From Geobacter sp. UBA5735 (GTDB lineage Bacteria; Desulfobacterota; Desulfuromonadia; Geobacterales; Geobacteraceae), in the NCBI GenBank assembly GCA_002419385.1, contig DIFZ01000046.1, forward strand, positions 164,132 to 228,131: a stretch of 64,000 bases of DNA. The letters are read 5' to 3'. This document shows positions 27,094 to 35,532 of this stretch, piece after piece. Every line of letters begins with the position of its first letter. Position 1 is the first letter of the stretch. The position numbers and the translations under genes were made by a program. The notes under the pieces are model-generated. The model made no database searches, was not told the origin of the DNA, and saw nothing but the letters and a program-made list of their open reading frames with translations.

Positions 27094-27837
27094 ATGCTGA
27101 GAGTAAAAAACATCAATACCTACTACGGCCAGGTTCATGCGCTGAAGAACATCTCCCTGCATCTGAATGAAGGCGAGATCGTGACCCTCATCGGTGCGAA
27201 CGGGGCAGGGAAGACGACAATCCTCAACTCCTTGTCTGGTATCACACCCCCGAGAGACGGTGAGATACTGTTCGAAGGCAGGCCTGTTGCAGGGCTTTCG
27301 CCCGACTGTATCGTTGACATGGGAATTTCCCAGGTCCCGGAAGGGCGCCAGGTGTTCAAGGATTTTTCGGTCGAGGACAACCTGGAGCTCGGAGCGTACC
27401 TTCGCTACCGCAAGCGGGAAAAAAAGTCCGTGATCAGGAAGGATATCGAGGATGTCTTCGAGCTTTTCCCCCAGCTTTCCGGGAGAAGAAACCAGATGGC
27501 CGGCACCCTTTCAGGTGGCGAGCAGCAGATGCTTGCAATAGGGCGAGCGCTGATGGCGCGGCCGAAGGTGCTGCTCCTGGACGAGCCATCCATGGGACTG
27601 GCTCCCCTGGTGGTCCAGGAGATCTTCCGGGTCATCACCGACCTCAGGGATCAACGCTCAACCGCAGTGCTGCTGGTCGAACAGAACGCACGGGCTGCCC
27701 TGAAGATAGCGGACCGTGGCTATGTGCTGGAGACAGGTAAAGTAATGCTTGAAGAAAACGCATATGACCTATTGGAAAACAAGGATGTCCAACGGGCATA
27801 CCTGGGCAGGGACAAGAAGGAAATCTGGGAAAGGTAA
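27094..27837 (+). CDS. livF: Branched-chain amino-acid ABC transporter ATPase LivF
   Basis: 247 aa ABC ATPase: GANGAGKTT (Walker A), LSGGEQQMLAIGRAL (signature), VLLLDEPSMGLAP (Walker B) and VEQNARAAL, all typical of LivF. Completes the five-gene transporter. The second paaK starts 23 bases downstream, so the ligase is transcribed with the transporter. Confidence 0.95.
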   Translation: MLRVKNINTYYGQVHALKNISLHLNEGEIVTLIGANGAGKTTILNSLSGITPPRDGEILFEGRPVAGLSPDCIVDMGISQVPEGRQVFKDFSVEDNLELGAYLRYRKREKKSVIRKDIEDVFELFPQLSGRRNQMAGTLSGGEQQMLAIGRALMARPKVLLLDEPSMGLAPLVVQEIFRVITDLRDQRSTAVLLVEQNARAALKIADRGYVLETGKVMLEENAYDLLENKDVQRAYLGRDKKEIWER

Positions 27838-27860
27838 TGTACCAATTCAGAGGTGAGGCT

Positions 27861-29162
27861 ATGAAGATCTGGGATCCCCTTTACGAATGCATGCCGCGAG
27901 CCGATCTGGAACAGCTCCAGTTGGAGAGATTGCAGGCTACCCTTAACCGCGTTCACAAATCCGTTACCTGTTATCGCAGAAAATTCGATGAAGCTGGAAT
28001 TGTGCCTGAGGATATACGTTCTCTGGATGACCTGTCCAAGTTGCCGTTCACGACCAAAGAAGATCTGCGCCTCAACTACCCCTACGGCATGTTCGCGGTT
28101 CCTCTGCGGGAAGTCGTGCGCATCCATTCGTCATCAGGGACCACCGGCAAGCCGACCGTCGTGGGCTACACCAAGAATGACATACGGACCTGGTCCAACC
28201 TGGTTGCGCGGTTCATGACAGCAGCGGGGGTCACCAGGGATGACGTGGTTCAGATCGCATTCGGGTACGGCATGTTTACCGGGGCTTTTGGTCTGCACTA
28301 TGGGTCCGAAACAATCGGCGCCTCAGTCATTCCCATGAGCGCCGGCAATACCGAAAAGCAGATCATGATAATGCAGGACTATAAGACGACCACGCTTGTC
28401 AGCACGCCAAGTTATGCCCTGACCATAGCTTCCCGCATGGAGCAGATGGGTGTGGATCCGAAATCCCTGTCGTTGAGGGTCGGGCTGTTCGGTTCCGAAC
28501 CCTGGTCCGAGGCGATGCGGAAGGAGATCGAGGGAAGGCTTTTTATCAACGCAACCGACAACTACGGTCTGTCCGAGATAATCGGCCCGGGTGTTGCGGG
28601 TGAATGTGAATACAAATGCGGCATGCACCTGTTCGAGGATGCCTTCATTCCCGAGATAATCGACCCGGACACCGGCGAGGTCCTTCCCCGGGGAAGCGTG
28701 GGCGAGCTGGTCCTCACCACCCTTACCAAGGAAGCATTTCCCATGATTCGTTACCGGACCCGCGACATAACCAGCCTGAATTACGAACAATGCGAGTGCG
28801 GCAGAACCATGGTGCGGATGAAGAAAACAATGGGCCGCTCTGACGACATGCTCATCATCAAGGGGGTGAATGTCTTCCCGTCGCAGATCGAGGAGATCCT
28901 GTTCGCCATCGAAGGATGCGAACCCCACTACCAGCTGGTGCTGGAGCGGGAGGGCGATACCGATGTCCTTGAGGTGAGAATCGAAGTTACTGAAAACATT
29001 TTCTTTGACGAGATGAAGAAACAGAAAGCTTTTGTCGAGAAAGTGGAAAAGAGGCTCCACTCTGTTCTGGGCGTCAGCGCAATGGTTAAACTCGTGGAGC
29101 CGAGCACGCTCCCGCGACATGAGGGTAAAGCGGTCAGGGTGATAGACAACCGGCGCCGCTGA
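27861..29162 (+). CDS. paaK: Phenylacetate-CoA ligase (second copy)
   Basis: 433 aa paralogue of the ligase at 20097, with the same SSGTTGKPTVVGYT, NYGLSEIIGPGVAGE and YRTRDI motifs. ATG 27861 follows GAGGTGAGG; an in-frame ATG at 27837 overlaps the livF stop but lacks a site. Two ligases bracketing one transporter suggest different aryl-acid preferences, for example phenylacetate and indoleacetate. Ends the aromatic block; a terminator follows. Confidence 0.92.
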   Translation: MKIWDPLYECMPRADLEQLQLERLQATLNRVHKSVTCYRRKFDEAGIVPEDIRSLDDLSKLPFTTKEDLRLNYPYGMFAVPLREVVRIHSSSGTTGKPTVVGYTKNDIRTWSNLVARFMTAAGVTRDDVVQIAFGYGMFTGAFGLHYGSETIGASVIPMSAGNTEKQIMIMQDYKTTTLVSTPSYALTIASRMEQMGVDPKSLSLRVGLFGSEPWSEAMRKEIEGRLFINATDNYGLSEIIGPGVAGECEYKCGMHLFEDAFIPEIIDPDTGEVLPRGSVGELVLTTLTKEAFPMIRYRTRDITSLNYEQCECGRTMVRMKKTMGRSDDMLIIKGVNVFPSQIEEILFAIEGCEPHYQLVLEREGDTDVLEVRIEVTENIFFDEMKKQKAFVEKVEKRLHSVLGVSAMVKLVEPSTLPRHEGKAVRVIDNRRR

Positions 29163-29187
29163 CGTCGTAGCGGGTTTTTCTTCACAG

Positions 29188-29217
29188 GCCCTTCTCCCTC
29201 ACGGGAGAGGGGCTTTT
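29188..29217 (+). terminator. Intrinsic terminator after second paaK
   Basis: GCCCTTCTCCC and GGGAGAGGGGC form an 11-bp stem with one G-U pair around a TCAC loop, followed by TTTT. Confidence 0.8.
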
Positions 29218-29808
29218 CAGTATCCCGGAGTGAACGCGGCCTTTTTCAACCCGGCGAGTCCTTTGCGTGTTTTTCCCGCGCATTCCTGGCGGATCAGGAG
29301 TGGGAGGTATGCTCGGCAAAGAAGATGCAGCATCTGCGTGAAAGAGCACCGTGGCTGCCGGGTAGTGCGTTGACACTCGAAGTGCAACTGATACCCTTAC
29401 ACACAGCAGAGTGATGTGTAAACCCAGGCGGGTCACGCCGCGTGATTTTTACAAAGCTGTGCGTCACGATGTTCCCGTGGTAGTGCCCAATGAATAGTCA
29501 TGCACACGCTTGCGGTTCTCCGGTTCCGTAATGAGGCGCCGGTGTGAGCAAAGTGGGGAGTGATAATGAGTTGATAGACAACATATTTGAGAGTATATGT
29601 GTGAACTTTTGTTTGTTTTCACTGGAGGGGCAGGCTGGTATTTTTTCGCAATAAAATGAAAACCGTTGAGGAGGCGGCTCGAAGCCGTTGCCTGATAAGT
29701 CCGGCAATCACCGCATGTTGCGTCGGGATACCGGGTGGGTGGCAGTGGGAAAGCGTCGAGTCTCGAGCTGTTTGCCCCTGCGGGACAGAAAACGGTGAAC
29801 AATAGCAC
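29218..29808. other. Long non-coding stretch between the aromatic block and next gene
   Basis: About 590 bases with no conserved frame on either strand. It is less GC-rich than its surroundings from 29560 to 29660. A small hairpin CGGCT-CGA-AGCCG lies near 29675-29690. I see no riboswitch consensus and no repeat shared with the rest of the window. Confidence 0.45.
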
Positions 29809-29838
29809 TTGACATCATTTCGCAAGTGCAGATATAGG
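29809..29838 (+). promoter_or_regulatory. Sigma-70-type promoter for the 29963 gene
   Basis: TTGACA at 29809-29814, 18-base spacer, TATAGG at 29833-29838. It points to the gene starting at 29963, leaving a leader of roughly 115 bases. Confidence 0.65.
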
Positions 29839-29962
29839 GGACAAAGAAGCATTCCGGATTGACGCTGGTTTGTCGAGACCACCAACCAAAGAGAGAAAAA
29901 GACAGCCATACTATCGAAGCGAGCGGACGGTCAATGCCCGATGCAAGCAAAGGAGAACTATC

Positions 29963-30361
29963 ATGACGGAATACAGTGCGGCAAGCCCCCTGAATTTAGC
30001 CAGGAAAAGCTTCAGCATGTCCCCTGCCGATCTGCATCTGCCTGATGGACCGTATGCGCGGAACAACCCGTTTACCGGCACATGCAAGGCCGTGAGGGCG
30101 TCCATCGAGCAGTTCGAGGCCGGTTTGGACGCTGAGCATGAGCTTTCCATGCAGCTTGTCTCTTTTGGCGCAACGGTCACCATCCGCCCCGAAAAAGTGG
30201 GGTTCACCACCGCCAACGTGGTCACGTTCCATGGCATGACCGATGAGGGAGAGAAGGTCCATCTGGTCCAGCACGTTTCCCAGGTCAGCATGATGCTGAA
30301 AGCGGCAAAGAAGCAGCATCCCATGCCCAAGCGCGTGATTTTCCAGTACGGCGGTGCATAG
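29963..30361 (+). CDS. Hypothetical protein of about 132 aa, uncharacterised family
   Basis: Soluble alpha/beta protein. I associate the FEAGLDAEHELSMQLVSFGA and VHLVQHVSQVSMML segments with an uncharacterised DUF family that also occurs in bacterial and phage genomes, but cannot name it with certainty. No signal, cysteine cluster or catalytic motif. ATG 29963 follows AAAGGAG. It has its own promoter (29809) and terminator (30497), so it is a single-gene unit upstream of hgcA. Confidence 0.7.
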   Translation: MTEYSAASPLNLARKSFSMSPADLHLPDGPYARNNPFTGTCKAVRASIEQFEAGLDAEHELSMQLVSFGATVTIRPEKVGFTTANVVTFHGMTDEGEKVHLVQHVSQVSMMLKAAKKQHPMPKRVIFQYGGA

Positions 30362-30496
30362 AAAAGACACTTGCTTGCGTTCTGCAGGGCATGTTGACAG
30401 CTCTGCCTCTTTCGTGTGGGGTGCCAGTCTGGGTTCCTGCCGGCCCGCTGTCAGCAGGGGGGCGCACGGATCGGACAGGTGGCGAAGCTTCACAAC

Positions 30497-30544
30497 AAAG
30501 ACCTTTATCTCATGTGTTCAGCAGAGGGGTAAAGGTCTTTTTTT
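30497..30544 (+). terminator. Intrinsic terminator upstream of hgcA
   Basis: AAAGACCTTTA (30497-30507) pairs with TAAAGGTCTTT (30530-30540) around a 22-base loop and ends in seven T (30538-30544). It separates the 29963 gene from hgcAB. Confidence 0.85.
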
Positions 30545-30636
30545 GTGGTTTTAGCTGGAGGTGCACGAGAAATTCTGGAAAGAGGGGTTGCTTTTCTGGC
30601 ATACTGTCGGTCATGACATGCAGAGGAGAGGCAGAA

Positions 30637-31806
30637 TTGAGTCAGGTTGAGCAGGCAGCTTCCGAAGATACACTGTCACGTTCATCATGCGAAGCTGCGA
30701 CGGGAGCAGCCGGTCCAGGCAAACCTCCCTGTTGAGGGCCCAGGACTACCGCGGTCGGCGGTGTCATCGATGAACAAGTCCCCGGGTTTTCCGGATGGCT
30801 GGAAAGCGGAACGGGACGGGTCCCCCGGGTGGCTGCGGAATGGAGGGTTGCGGACCACATCGGGGCCTGGAAGATCCGCTGGGGTATCGGACGGATGTCG
30901 TACCTGGTACCGGCAGGGCTCTATGCTGTCGGAACACCGGATTCGGCTGCACCGGTGATAGTGACCGCCAATTACAAAATGAGTTTCGATATCATCAGGC
31001 GTGCCCTCGCAGGCCGCAACCTGTGGCTGCTGGTGCTGGAAACTCATGGCGTTAACGTCTGGTGTGCCGCAGGCAAGGGAACGTTCGGCACTGAGGAACT
31101 GGTGCACAGGATCGAAACGACCGGGCTTCTGCAGGTGGTTTCCCATCGCAGGCTTCTCCTGCCCATCCTCGGCGCAACCGGGATCGCGGCCCATGAAGTG
31201 GAGCGGCTGACCGGTTGTGCCGTAAGCTATGCAACCATAAGGGCCCATGACCTGCCCGAATATCTCGATAACGGCATGGTAACGACCCCTCGCATGCGGG
31301 AACTGAGTTTTACGTTCCGCGAACGGATGGCGCTGGTGCCGGTGGAATTTGTCCTGGCCATGAAACAGCTGGCTGTCGCCGGTTTGCTCTTTCTGGCCCT
31401 TGGTGCGCTTGCTTACGGAGTTCCAGGCGGGGCGCTGGCTCTTGTCGCCTTTCTTGGCGCAGCCCTTTCGGGAATCGTCGTCGCTCCGCTTCTCCTTCCC
31501 TGGTTGCCGGGCAGGAGTTTTTCCCTCAAGGGTTTCCTGGCCGGGTTTGCCTGGGTTGCCGTTTTCTTCATCCTGAGCGGCGTCCGCACGCCTGGTTCTC
31601 TGGAAACCGCTGCTGCTTTTCTGGCATTGCCCGCGGTGAGTGCCTATTTCGCCTTGAACTTCACCGGCTGCACTCCGTTCACGTCCCGTTCCGGAGTAAA
31701 AAAAGAGATGCGCAGAGCCATCCCGCTCATGGTTGGCGCTGTGCTCCTGGGTATCTGTCTGTTCTGTGCCGGATGGGTTTTCAGGTTGACTGGGGAGGCG
31801 CTATGA
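30637..31806 (+). CDS. hgcA: Mercury-methylation corrinoid protein HgcA, probably with in-frame UGA read as selenocysteine
   Basis: HgcA is the corrinoid membrane protein that passes a methyl group to Hg(II). The cap-helix motif NVWCAAGKGTFGT holds the Co-coordinating Cys (residue 143 from the TTG start); IGAWKIRWGIGRM precedes it, and five transmembrane helices fill the C-terminal ~150 residues. HgcA-like sequence (VPGFSGWLESGTGRVPRV) continues upstream of the first normal start, GTG 30829, with no ATG, GTG or TTG until a TGA at 30733-30735. The same frame goes on upstream of that TGA to TTG 30637, which follows AGAGGAGAGG (ATG 30613 is also in frame). TGA follows a Cys codon (PPC-TGA-GP) and has a SECIS-like hairpin after it. 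Alternatives: nonsense mutation, or initiation at GTG 30829 or CTG 30799. hgcB overlaps by ATGA. Confidence 0.9.
30736..30765 (+). promoter_or_regulatory. Candidate bacterial SECIS element in hgcA
   Basis: Directly after TGA 30733-30735: 8 bases, then GAC (30744-30746), an unpaired T (30747), ACCGC (30748-30752), loop GGTCG (30753-30757), GCGGT (30758-30762), GTC (30763-30765). The bulged U, the short upper stem, and a GGUC apical loop starting 18 bases after UGA closely resemble the E. coli fdhF SECIS, whose loop GGUC starts about 19 bases after UGA. SelB recognises these features. Confidence 0.6.
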
Positions 31807-32093
31807 GAGGATTCCGGTATCTGGGGGGAGTGGCAACTCTGCGGCTGGACTGCGAGGCATGCATGGGTTGCGGCAGGTGCGTCGAGGTCTGTCCGCACCA
31901 GGTGTTCACCCTCGATAGGGAGCGTGCGCGAATTCTGGATCTTGATGCCTGCATGGAATGCGGGGCCTGCAGCAGGAACTGCCCGGCTGACGCCATCAGG
32001 GTGGATACCGGTGTGGGGTGTGCCACTGGCCTGATCAACGAGTGGCTGAGGGAGCGCAATGCTGGTAACAAAGGAGGGGGCTGCTGCTGTTGA
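31803..32093 (+). CDS. hgcB: Mercury-methylation ferredoxin HgcB
   Basis: 96 aa 2[4Fe-4S] ferredoxin. Cluster motifs are CEACMGCGRCVEVCP and the HgcB-specific CMECGACSRNCP, followed by VGCA and a CCC tail, both diagnostic for HgcB. It reduces the HgcA corrinoid so that methylation can repeat. ATG 31803 overlaps the hgcA stop and follows GGGGAGG. Its presence confirms the neighbour as HgcA. Confidence 0.96.
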   Translation: MRGFRYLGGVATLRLDCEACMGCGRCVEVCPHQVFTLDRERARILDLDACMECGACSRNCPADAIRVDTGVGCATGLINEWLRERNAGNKGGGCCC

Positions 32094-32145
32094 ATGGCGG
32101 CATGCCGGAGAAATCTTCATCCCGACGGACTTCGTGCCGTGACTG

Positions 32146-32185
32146 AACGAGCCGCCCAGCTGTCGTGCTGAGCGGCTCGTTTCAT
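32146..32185 (+). terminator. Probable terminator after hgcB
   Basis: AACGAGCCGC (32146-32155) pairs with GCGGCTCGTT (32172-32181), a perfect 10-bp stem with a 16-base loop followed by TCATT; the T-run is short. Confidence 0.65.
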
Positions 32186-32242
32186 TCAGAGAAGGGAGAC
32201 GGGCTGCACAGATTTGAGCCCTGCTCCTTGTGAAGAATCCGT

Positions 32243-32283
32243 TTGACATTGGTTAGATATAGGTGTATGAGCATATAATCATA
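32243..32283 (+). promoter_or_regulatory. Promoter and likely ArsR operator before first arsR
   Basis: TTGACA (32243-32248), 17-base spacer, TATGAG (32266-32271). An inverted repeat TATGA-N8-TCATA (32266-32283) covers the -10 element, an expected place for ArsR-family autorepression. Its sequence differs from the operator shared by the other ars genes. Confidence 0.6.
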
Positions 32284-32297
32284 TGGTGGAGGAAAGT

Positions 32298-32612
32298 ATG
32301 GATGAGCTTACCAGCGCCCGCGCCGGGATACTGAAGGCGATTGCCCAGCCAACCCGGATCAAGATCATCGAATTTCTCAGGGACGGGGAGCGGTGCGTGT
32401 GCGAGATTTTCCCGGCAATCGAAGAAGAACAATCAAACACCTCCCGACATCTCAACATGATGCAGAGTTGCGGGATTCTGGCACGGCGCAAGGAGGGGAT
32501 CAAGATCATGTACCGCCTGAAACATCCGGAAGTGCTTGAAATTCTGGAACTGGCGTCGGCTATCCTCAAAAAAGAGATAAACGGCAAGCATGACATGCTC
32601 AGGGCGGTATGA
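32298..32612 (+). CDS. ArsR/SmtB-family repressor (first copy, next to hgcAB)
   Basis: 104 aa winged-helix repressor. PTRIKIIEFLRDGERCVCEI places Cys33 and Cys35 in helix 3 like the CVC of E. coli ArsR, but the third ligand (Cys of CDLC) is Phe here. SNTSRHLNMM is the recognition helix. It should bind As(III)/Sb(III) or a related soft metal and release DNA. ATG 32298 lies 5 bases after GGAGG; an earlier ATG 32283 is inside the operator repeat. It heads the thioredoxin-CcdA-permease genes and lies 205 bases from hgcB. Confidence 0.88.
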   Translation: MDELTSARAGILKAIAQPTRIKIIEFLRDGERCVCEIFPAIEEEQSNTSRHLNMMQSCGILARRKEGIKIMYRLKHPEVLEILELASAILKKEINGKHDMLRAV

Positions 32613-32729
32613 GGCATCCCTGCGTGCGGAAGGGGTACGCAGCTTGTCCGGCGAAGATTCATCAGTTTCAAGGATTGATGGAACAACGGTCTGTAAGAGA
32701 CCTTTCAAGCACAACGATAGGAGAAGGCA

Positions 32730-32957
32730 ATGAAAATCGAGATTCTGGGAAGCGGATGCGCGAAATGCAGGAAGCTGTATGAGAACACCCTTGAAGCGCT
32801 GGGTGAGAGCGGGGTTGAAGCTGAGGTTGCCAAGGTCGAGGACATCAAGAAGATCATGGGATACGGCGTTATGAGCACGCCGGCAATCGTGGTTGACGGC
32901 GTGGTGAAGGCGTCCGGAAAGGTACTGTCTTCCAAGGAAATCAAGGCGTTGCTGTAA
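32730..32957 (+). CDS. Small thioredoxin-fold protein (TM0996-type)
   Basis: 75 aa. KIEILGSGCAKCRKLYENT shows CxxC at the start of the first helix, and MSTPAIVVDG is the cis-Pro strand; this is the minimal thioredoxin/glutaredoxin fold. Such proteins are often encoded beside ArsP-type permeases and CcdA, and may reduce or carry thiol-bound arsenical. ATG 32730 follows AGGAGA. Confidence 0.88.
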   Translation: MKIEILGSGCAKCRKLYENTLEALGESGVEAEVAKVEDIKKIMGYGVMSTPAIVVDGVVKASGKVLSSKEIKALL

Positions 32958-33024
32958 GTGCTGAATGTGACGACACCGGTTGCGAAAGAACGTGCCGCAG
33001 CTCTGTTCTCTGAAAGGAAATGGA

Positions 33025-33405
33025 ATGAAAAGAATTCTTTATACCGCGTTACTTGTTGCGATGTTCGCTACCATGGCCTGCGCCGAACAACAAGGCTCTG
33101 AGCCTATCATCCGGCAGGCGCTGGCTTCCGGGAAGCCGACACTGGTTGATTTCGGTGCCGGTTACTGCATCCCCTGCAAGGAAATGAAGCCCATACTGGA
33201 CTCCTTGAAGAAGGAATACCGCGGCAGGGCCAATGTGATCTTTGTCGACATCAAGGATGAGAAGGACATGCCCCGGAAGTACCGCATCCAACTGATTCCG
33301 ACCCAGGTTTTTTATGACGCCAAGGGGAAAGAGGTGAAGTGTCATATGGGGTTCATGGATAAAGCATCGATTGTTCCCGTCCTTCAGTCATTGGGCGTGA
33401 AATGA
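33025..33405 (+). CDS. Exported thioredoxin-family protein
   Basis: 126 aa with an N-terminal hydrophobic segment (residues 3-18) ending in MACAEQ, possibly a lipoprotein-type cysteine, followed by a thioredoxin domain with active site FGAGYCIPCKEMKP (Cys48, Cys51) and cis-Pro in LIPTQVF. It is likely anchored outside the membrane and kept reduced by CcdA, whose gene overlaps its stop by ATGA. ATG 33025 follows AAAGGAAA. Confidence 0.88.
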   Translation: MKRILYTALLVAMFATMACAEQQGSEPIIRQALASGKPTLVDFGAGYCIPCKEMKPILDSLKKEYRGRANVIFVDIKDEKDMPRKYRIQLIPTQVFYDAKGKEVKCHMGFMDKASIVPVLQSLGVK

Positions 33406-34088
33406 GCTTTCTCGACAATATCGAACAGATTGTCGCAGCCTATCCGCTCATTGCTTTCGGTGCGGTGTTTGTTGCCGGTGTGATTTCGTCTGCATCTCCC
33501 TGCGTACTTGCCACTATACCCCTGGTTGTAGGATATGTCGGTGGGTATGCGGACGGAGACCGGAAAAAAGCGTTCCTCTTCTCGATCGCTTTCATCCTCG
33601 GCCTGTCCATCACGTTTACCGCCTTTGGGGCAGCCGCAGGCCTGCTCGGCACGATGTTCGGCACGGTCGGAGGATGGTGGTATGCGGTGCTTGGCTTAGT
33701 TGCGGTGACTATGGGGCTGCAAATGGTGGGTTTCTACCAGATTCGGCTGCCGTTTCACATAGAGGCGAAGCCTAAGCGGCGCGGAATTCCCGGCGCGTTT
33801 TTTCTCGGCCTTTTTTTCGGCATTGTTTCCTCACCCTGCGCCACGCCGGTTCTGGTGGTCATCCTGACCCTGGTGGCAAGCAAAGGAGAGGTTGCCTACG
33901 GCACGGCGCTTCTCTTCGTGTACGCCATCGGCCATTGTCTGCTCATGCTGCTGGCCGGAACCTTCACCGGATTTGTTGAAGCTTTCGCCAAGTCAAAGGG
34001 TGTGCGCAACTTTTCGGAATGGTCGAAAAAGATCGGTGGAGCAATCATAACGTGTGTAGGGCTGTATCTTTTGTATCAGGCTTTCTGA
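33402..34088 (+). CDS. ccdA: CcdA/DsbD-type thiol-disulfide transmembrane carrier
   Basis: 228 aa, six transmembrane segments. Redox cysteines are in SASPCVLATIPLVVG (first helix) and SSPCATPVLVV (fourth). It passes electrons from cytoplasmic thioredoxin to the exported thioredoxin encoded just upstream. In this context it probably supplies reducing power to the neighbouring permease module rather than to cytochrome c maturation. Confidence 0.9.
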   Translation: MSFLDNIEQIVAAYPLIAFGAVFVAGVISSASPCVLATIPLVVGYVGGYADGDRKKAFLFSIAFILGLSITFTAFGAAAGLLGTMFGTVGGWWYAVLGLVAVTMGLQMVGFYQIRLPFHIEAKPKRRGIPGAFFLGLFFGIVSSPCATPVLVVILTLVASKGEVAYGTALLFVYAIGHCLLMLLAGTFTGFVEAFAKSKGVRNFSEWSKKIGGAIITCVGLYLLYQAF

Positions 34089-34135
34089 TTCTACCTGCAG
34101 AATGGACAAAGACGTGAAGGTGAAAGGACGACCGC

Positions 34136-35437
34136 ATGAACTGGAAGGATGAATGGAAAACCCTGCTGCTGATAGTCGTCGCGTTCCTTGCCTGCTTTTA
34201 CTTGCCGGTCGGCACGGGACGCTTCGACAACGCCATCCTGGAAGCCTTTCACCTGGTGAAATGGTATGCGAGGGAGCATGTGCTGCTCTGCCTGATCCCT
34301 GCCTTCTTCATTGCGGGGGCAATCTCTGTATTCGTCAGCCAGGCTTCAGTTATCAAATATCTCGGCGTCCAGGCGAACAAGATCCTTGCCTATGGCGTGG
34401 CCTCGGTCTCCGGAACCATTCTGGCGGTCTGTTCCTGTACTGTCCTGCCCTTGTTTGCCGGCATCTACACCAGGGGTGCGGGACTCGGACCGGCCTGCGC
34501 CTTTCTCTATTCGGGTCCTGCCATCAATGTGCTTGCCATTGTGCTGACGGCCCGCGTCCTGGGGCTTGAGCTCGGTGTCGCCCGTGCCGTCGGAGCTGTC
34601 TCCTTCAGCGTGATAATCGGATTGTTGATGCACCTCATATTTCGTAAGGAAGAAGCTGCGAAGGGAGAGACGGCAATGGTTATGCCTGATAACGGGAAAC
34701 ACCGGCCTCTCTGGCAGACCAGCCTGTATTTCGCTGCGATGGTGGGCGTGCTGGTCTTTGCCAACTGGGGACGACCGGTCGAACCTGGCGGCCTCTGGGC
34801 GATGCTGTATGATGTGAAGTGGATTGTTGCAGCATTTTGCGCTGCGGCTCTCGGCATCATGCTGGTCTTCTGGTTTGGTGTCCGTTTGTGGAAAGTGGCA
34901 GTAACGGCCGTGCCGGTCGCTGCTCTTGCCTGGATGTTCCCCCAGCAGCCGCTGCTTGCCTTTTCCGCAGGGGTTCTCGGCCTGTCGGCTTTCACCAGCA
35001 CCGACAAGGAAGAGGCTGGCGAGTGGTTCGCTTCTTCCTGGGATTTTGCCAAGAAGATCCTTCCCCTGCTGCTCTTCGGAGTCCTGGTGGCCGGAGCACT
35101 GCTCGGCAGGGTCGGTCATGAGGGTCTGATCCCCTCCGCATGGGTTGCGTCCGCTGTGGGTGGCAATTCTCTGGGGGCCAACTTTTTCGCCTCACTTGCA
35201 GGCGCTTTCATGTACTTCGCCACCCTGACAGAAATTCCCATTCTACAGGGGTTGATCGGTTCGGGCATGGGGAAGGGTCCGGCACTGGCCCTGCTACTGG
35301 CCGGCCCGGCGCTGAGCCTGCCCAGCATACTGGTCTTGCGGAATATCATGGGCACCAAAAAGACCGTGGTCTTTGTGACATTGGTGGTCGTACTTTCAAC
35401 CATCGCCGGTATGCTGTACGGAGCTTTTTTCGGCTGA
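34136..35437 (+). CDS. ArsP/DUF318-type permease
   Basis: 433 aa, about ten transmembrane helices in two halves. The hallmark CSCTVLPLFAGIY (Cys99, Cys101) and SGPAINVLAI identify the permease family that includes ArsP, the trivalent organoarsenical exporter of Campylobacter. The substrate here is not fixed by sequence; methylated arsenic or another organometal(loid) is possible. It ends the arsR-thioredoxin-thioredoxin-ccdA-permease run and lies a few kb from hgcAB. Confidence 0.85.
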   Translation: MNWKDEWKTLLLIVVAFLACFYLPVGTGRFDNAILEAFHLVKWYAREHVLLCLIPAFFIAGAISVFVSQASVIKYLGVQANKILAYGVASVSGTILAVCSCTVLPLFAGIYTRGAGLGPACAFLYSGPAINVLAIVLTARVLGLELGVARAVGAVSFSVIIGLLMHLIFRKEEAAKGETAMVMPDNGKHRPLWQTSLYFAAMVGVLVFANWGRPVEPGGLWAMLYDVKWIVAAFCAAALGIMLVFWFGVRLWKVAVTAVPVAALAWMFPQQPLLAFSAGVLGLSAFTSTDKEEAGEWFASSWDFAKKILPLLLFGVLVAGALLGRVGHEGLIPSAWVASAVGGNSLGANFFASLAGAFMYFATLTEIPILQGLIGSGMGKGPALALLLAGPALSLPSILVLRNIMGTKKTVVFVTLVVVLSTIAGMLYGAFFG

Positions 35438-35532
35438 GGCAGGATATATCCTCACGGTGCTACTTCTCTCGGTAACTGGGATAGTGCTCCGCTGCGTGAT
35501 ACTCGTTTTCACAAGGCACAGGAAATCGGCTG

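Noticed and set aside
30570..30612. Sigma-54 promoter before hgcA
   Set aside because: CTGG and TGC are present, but spacing between the GG and GC elements is 11 rather than 10 bases.
30829..31806. hgcA starting at GTG 30829 as the simple annotation
   Set aside because: HgcA-like sequence continues upstream of it in frame and the site before it is poor; kept as an alternative if the TGA is a true stop.
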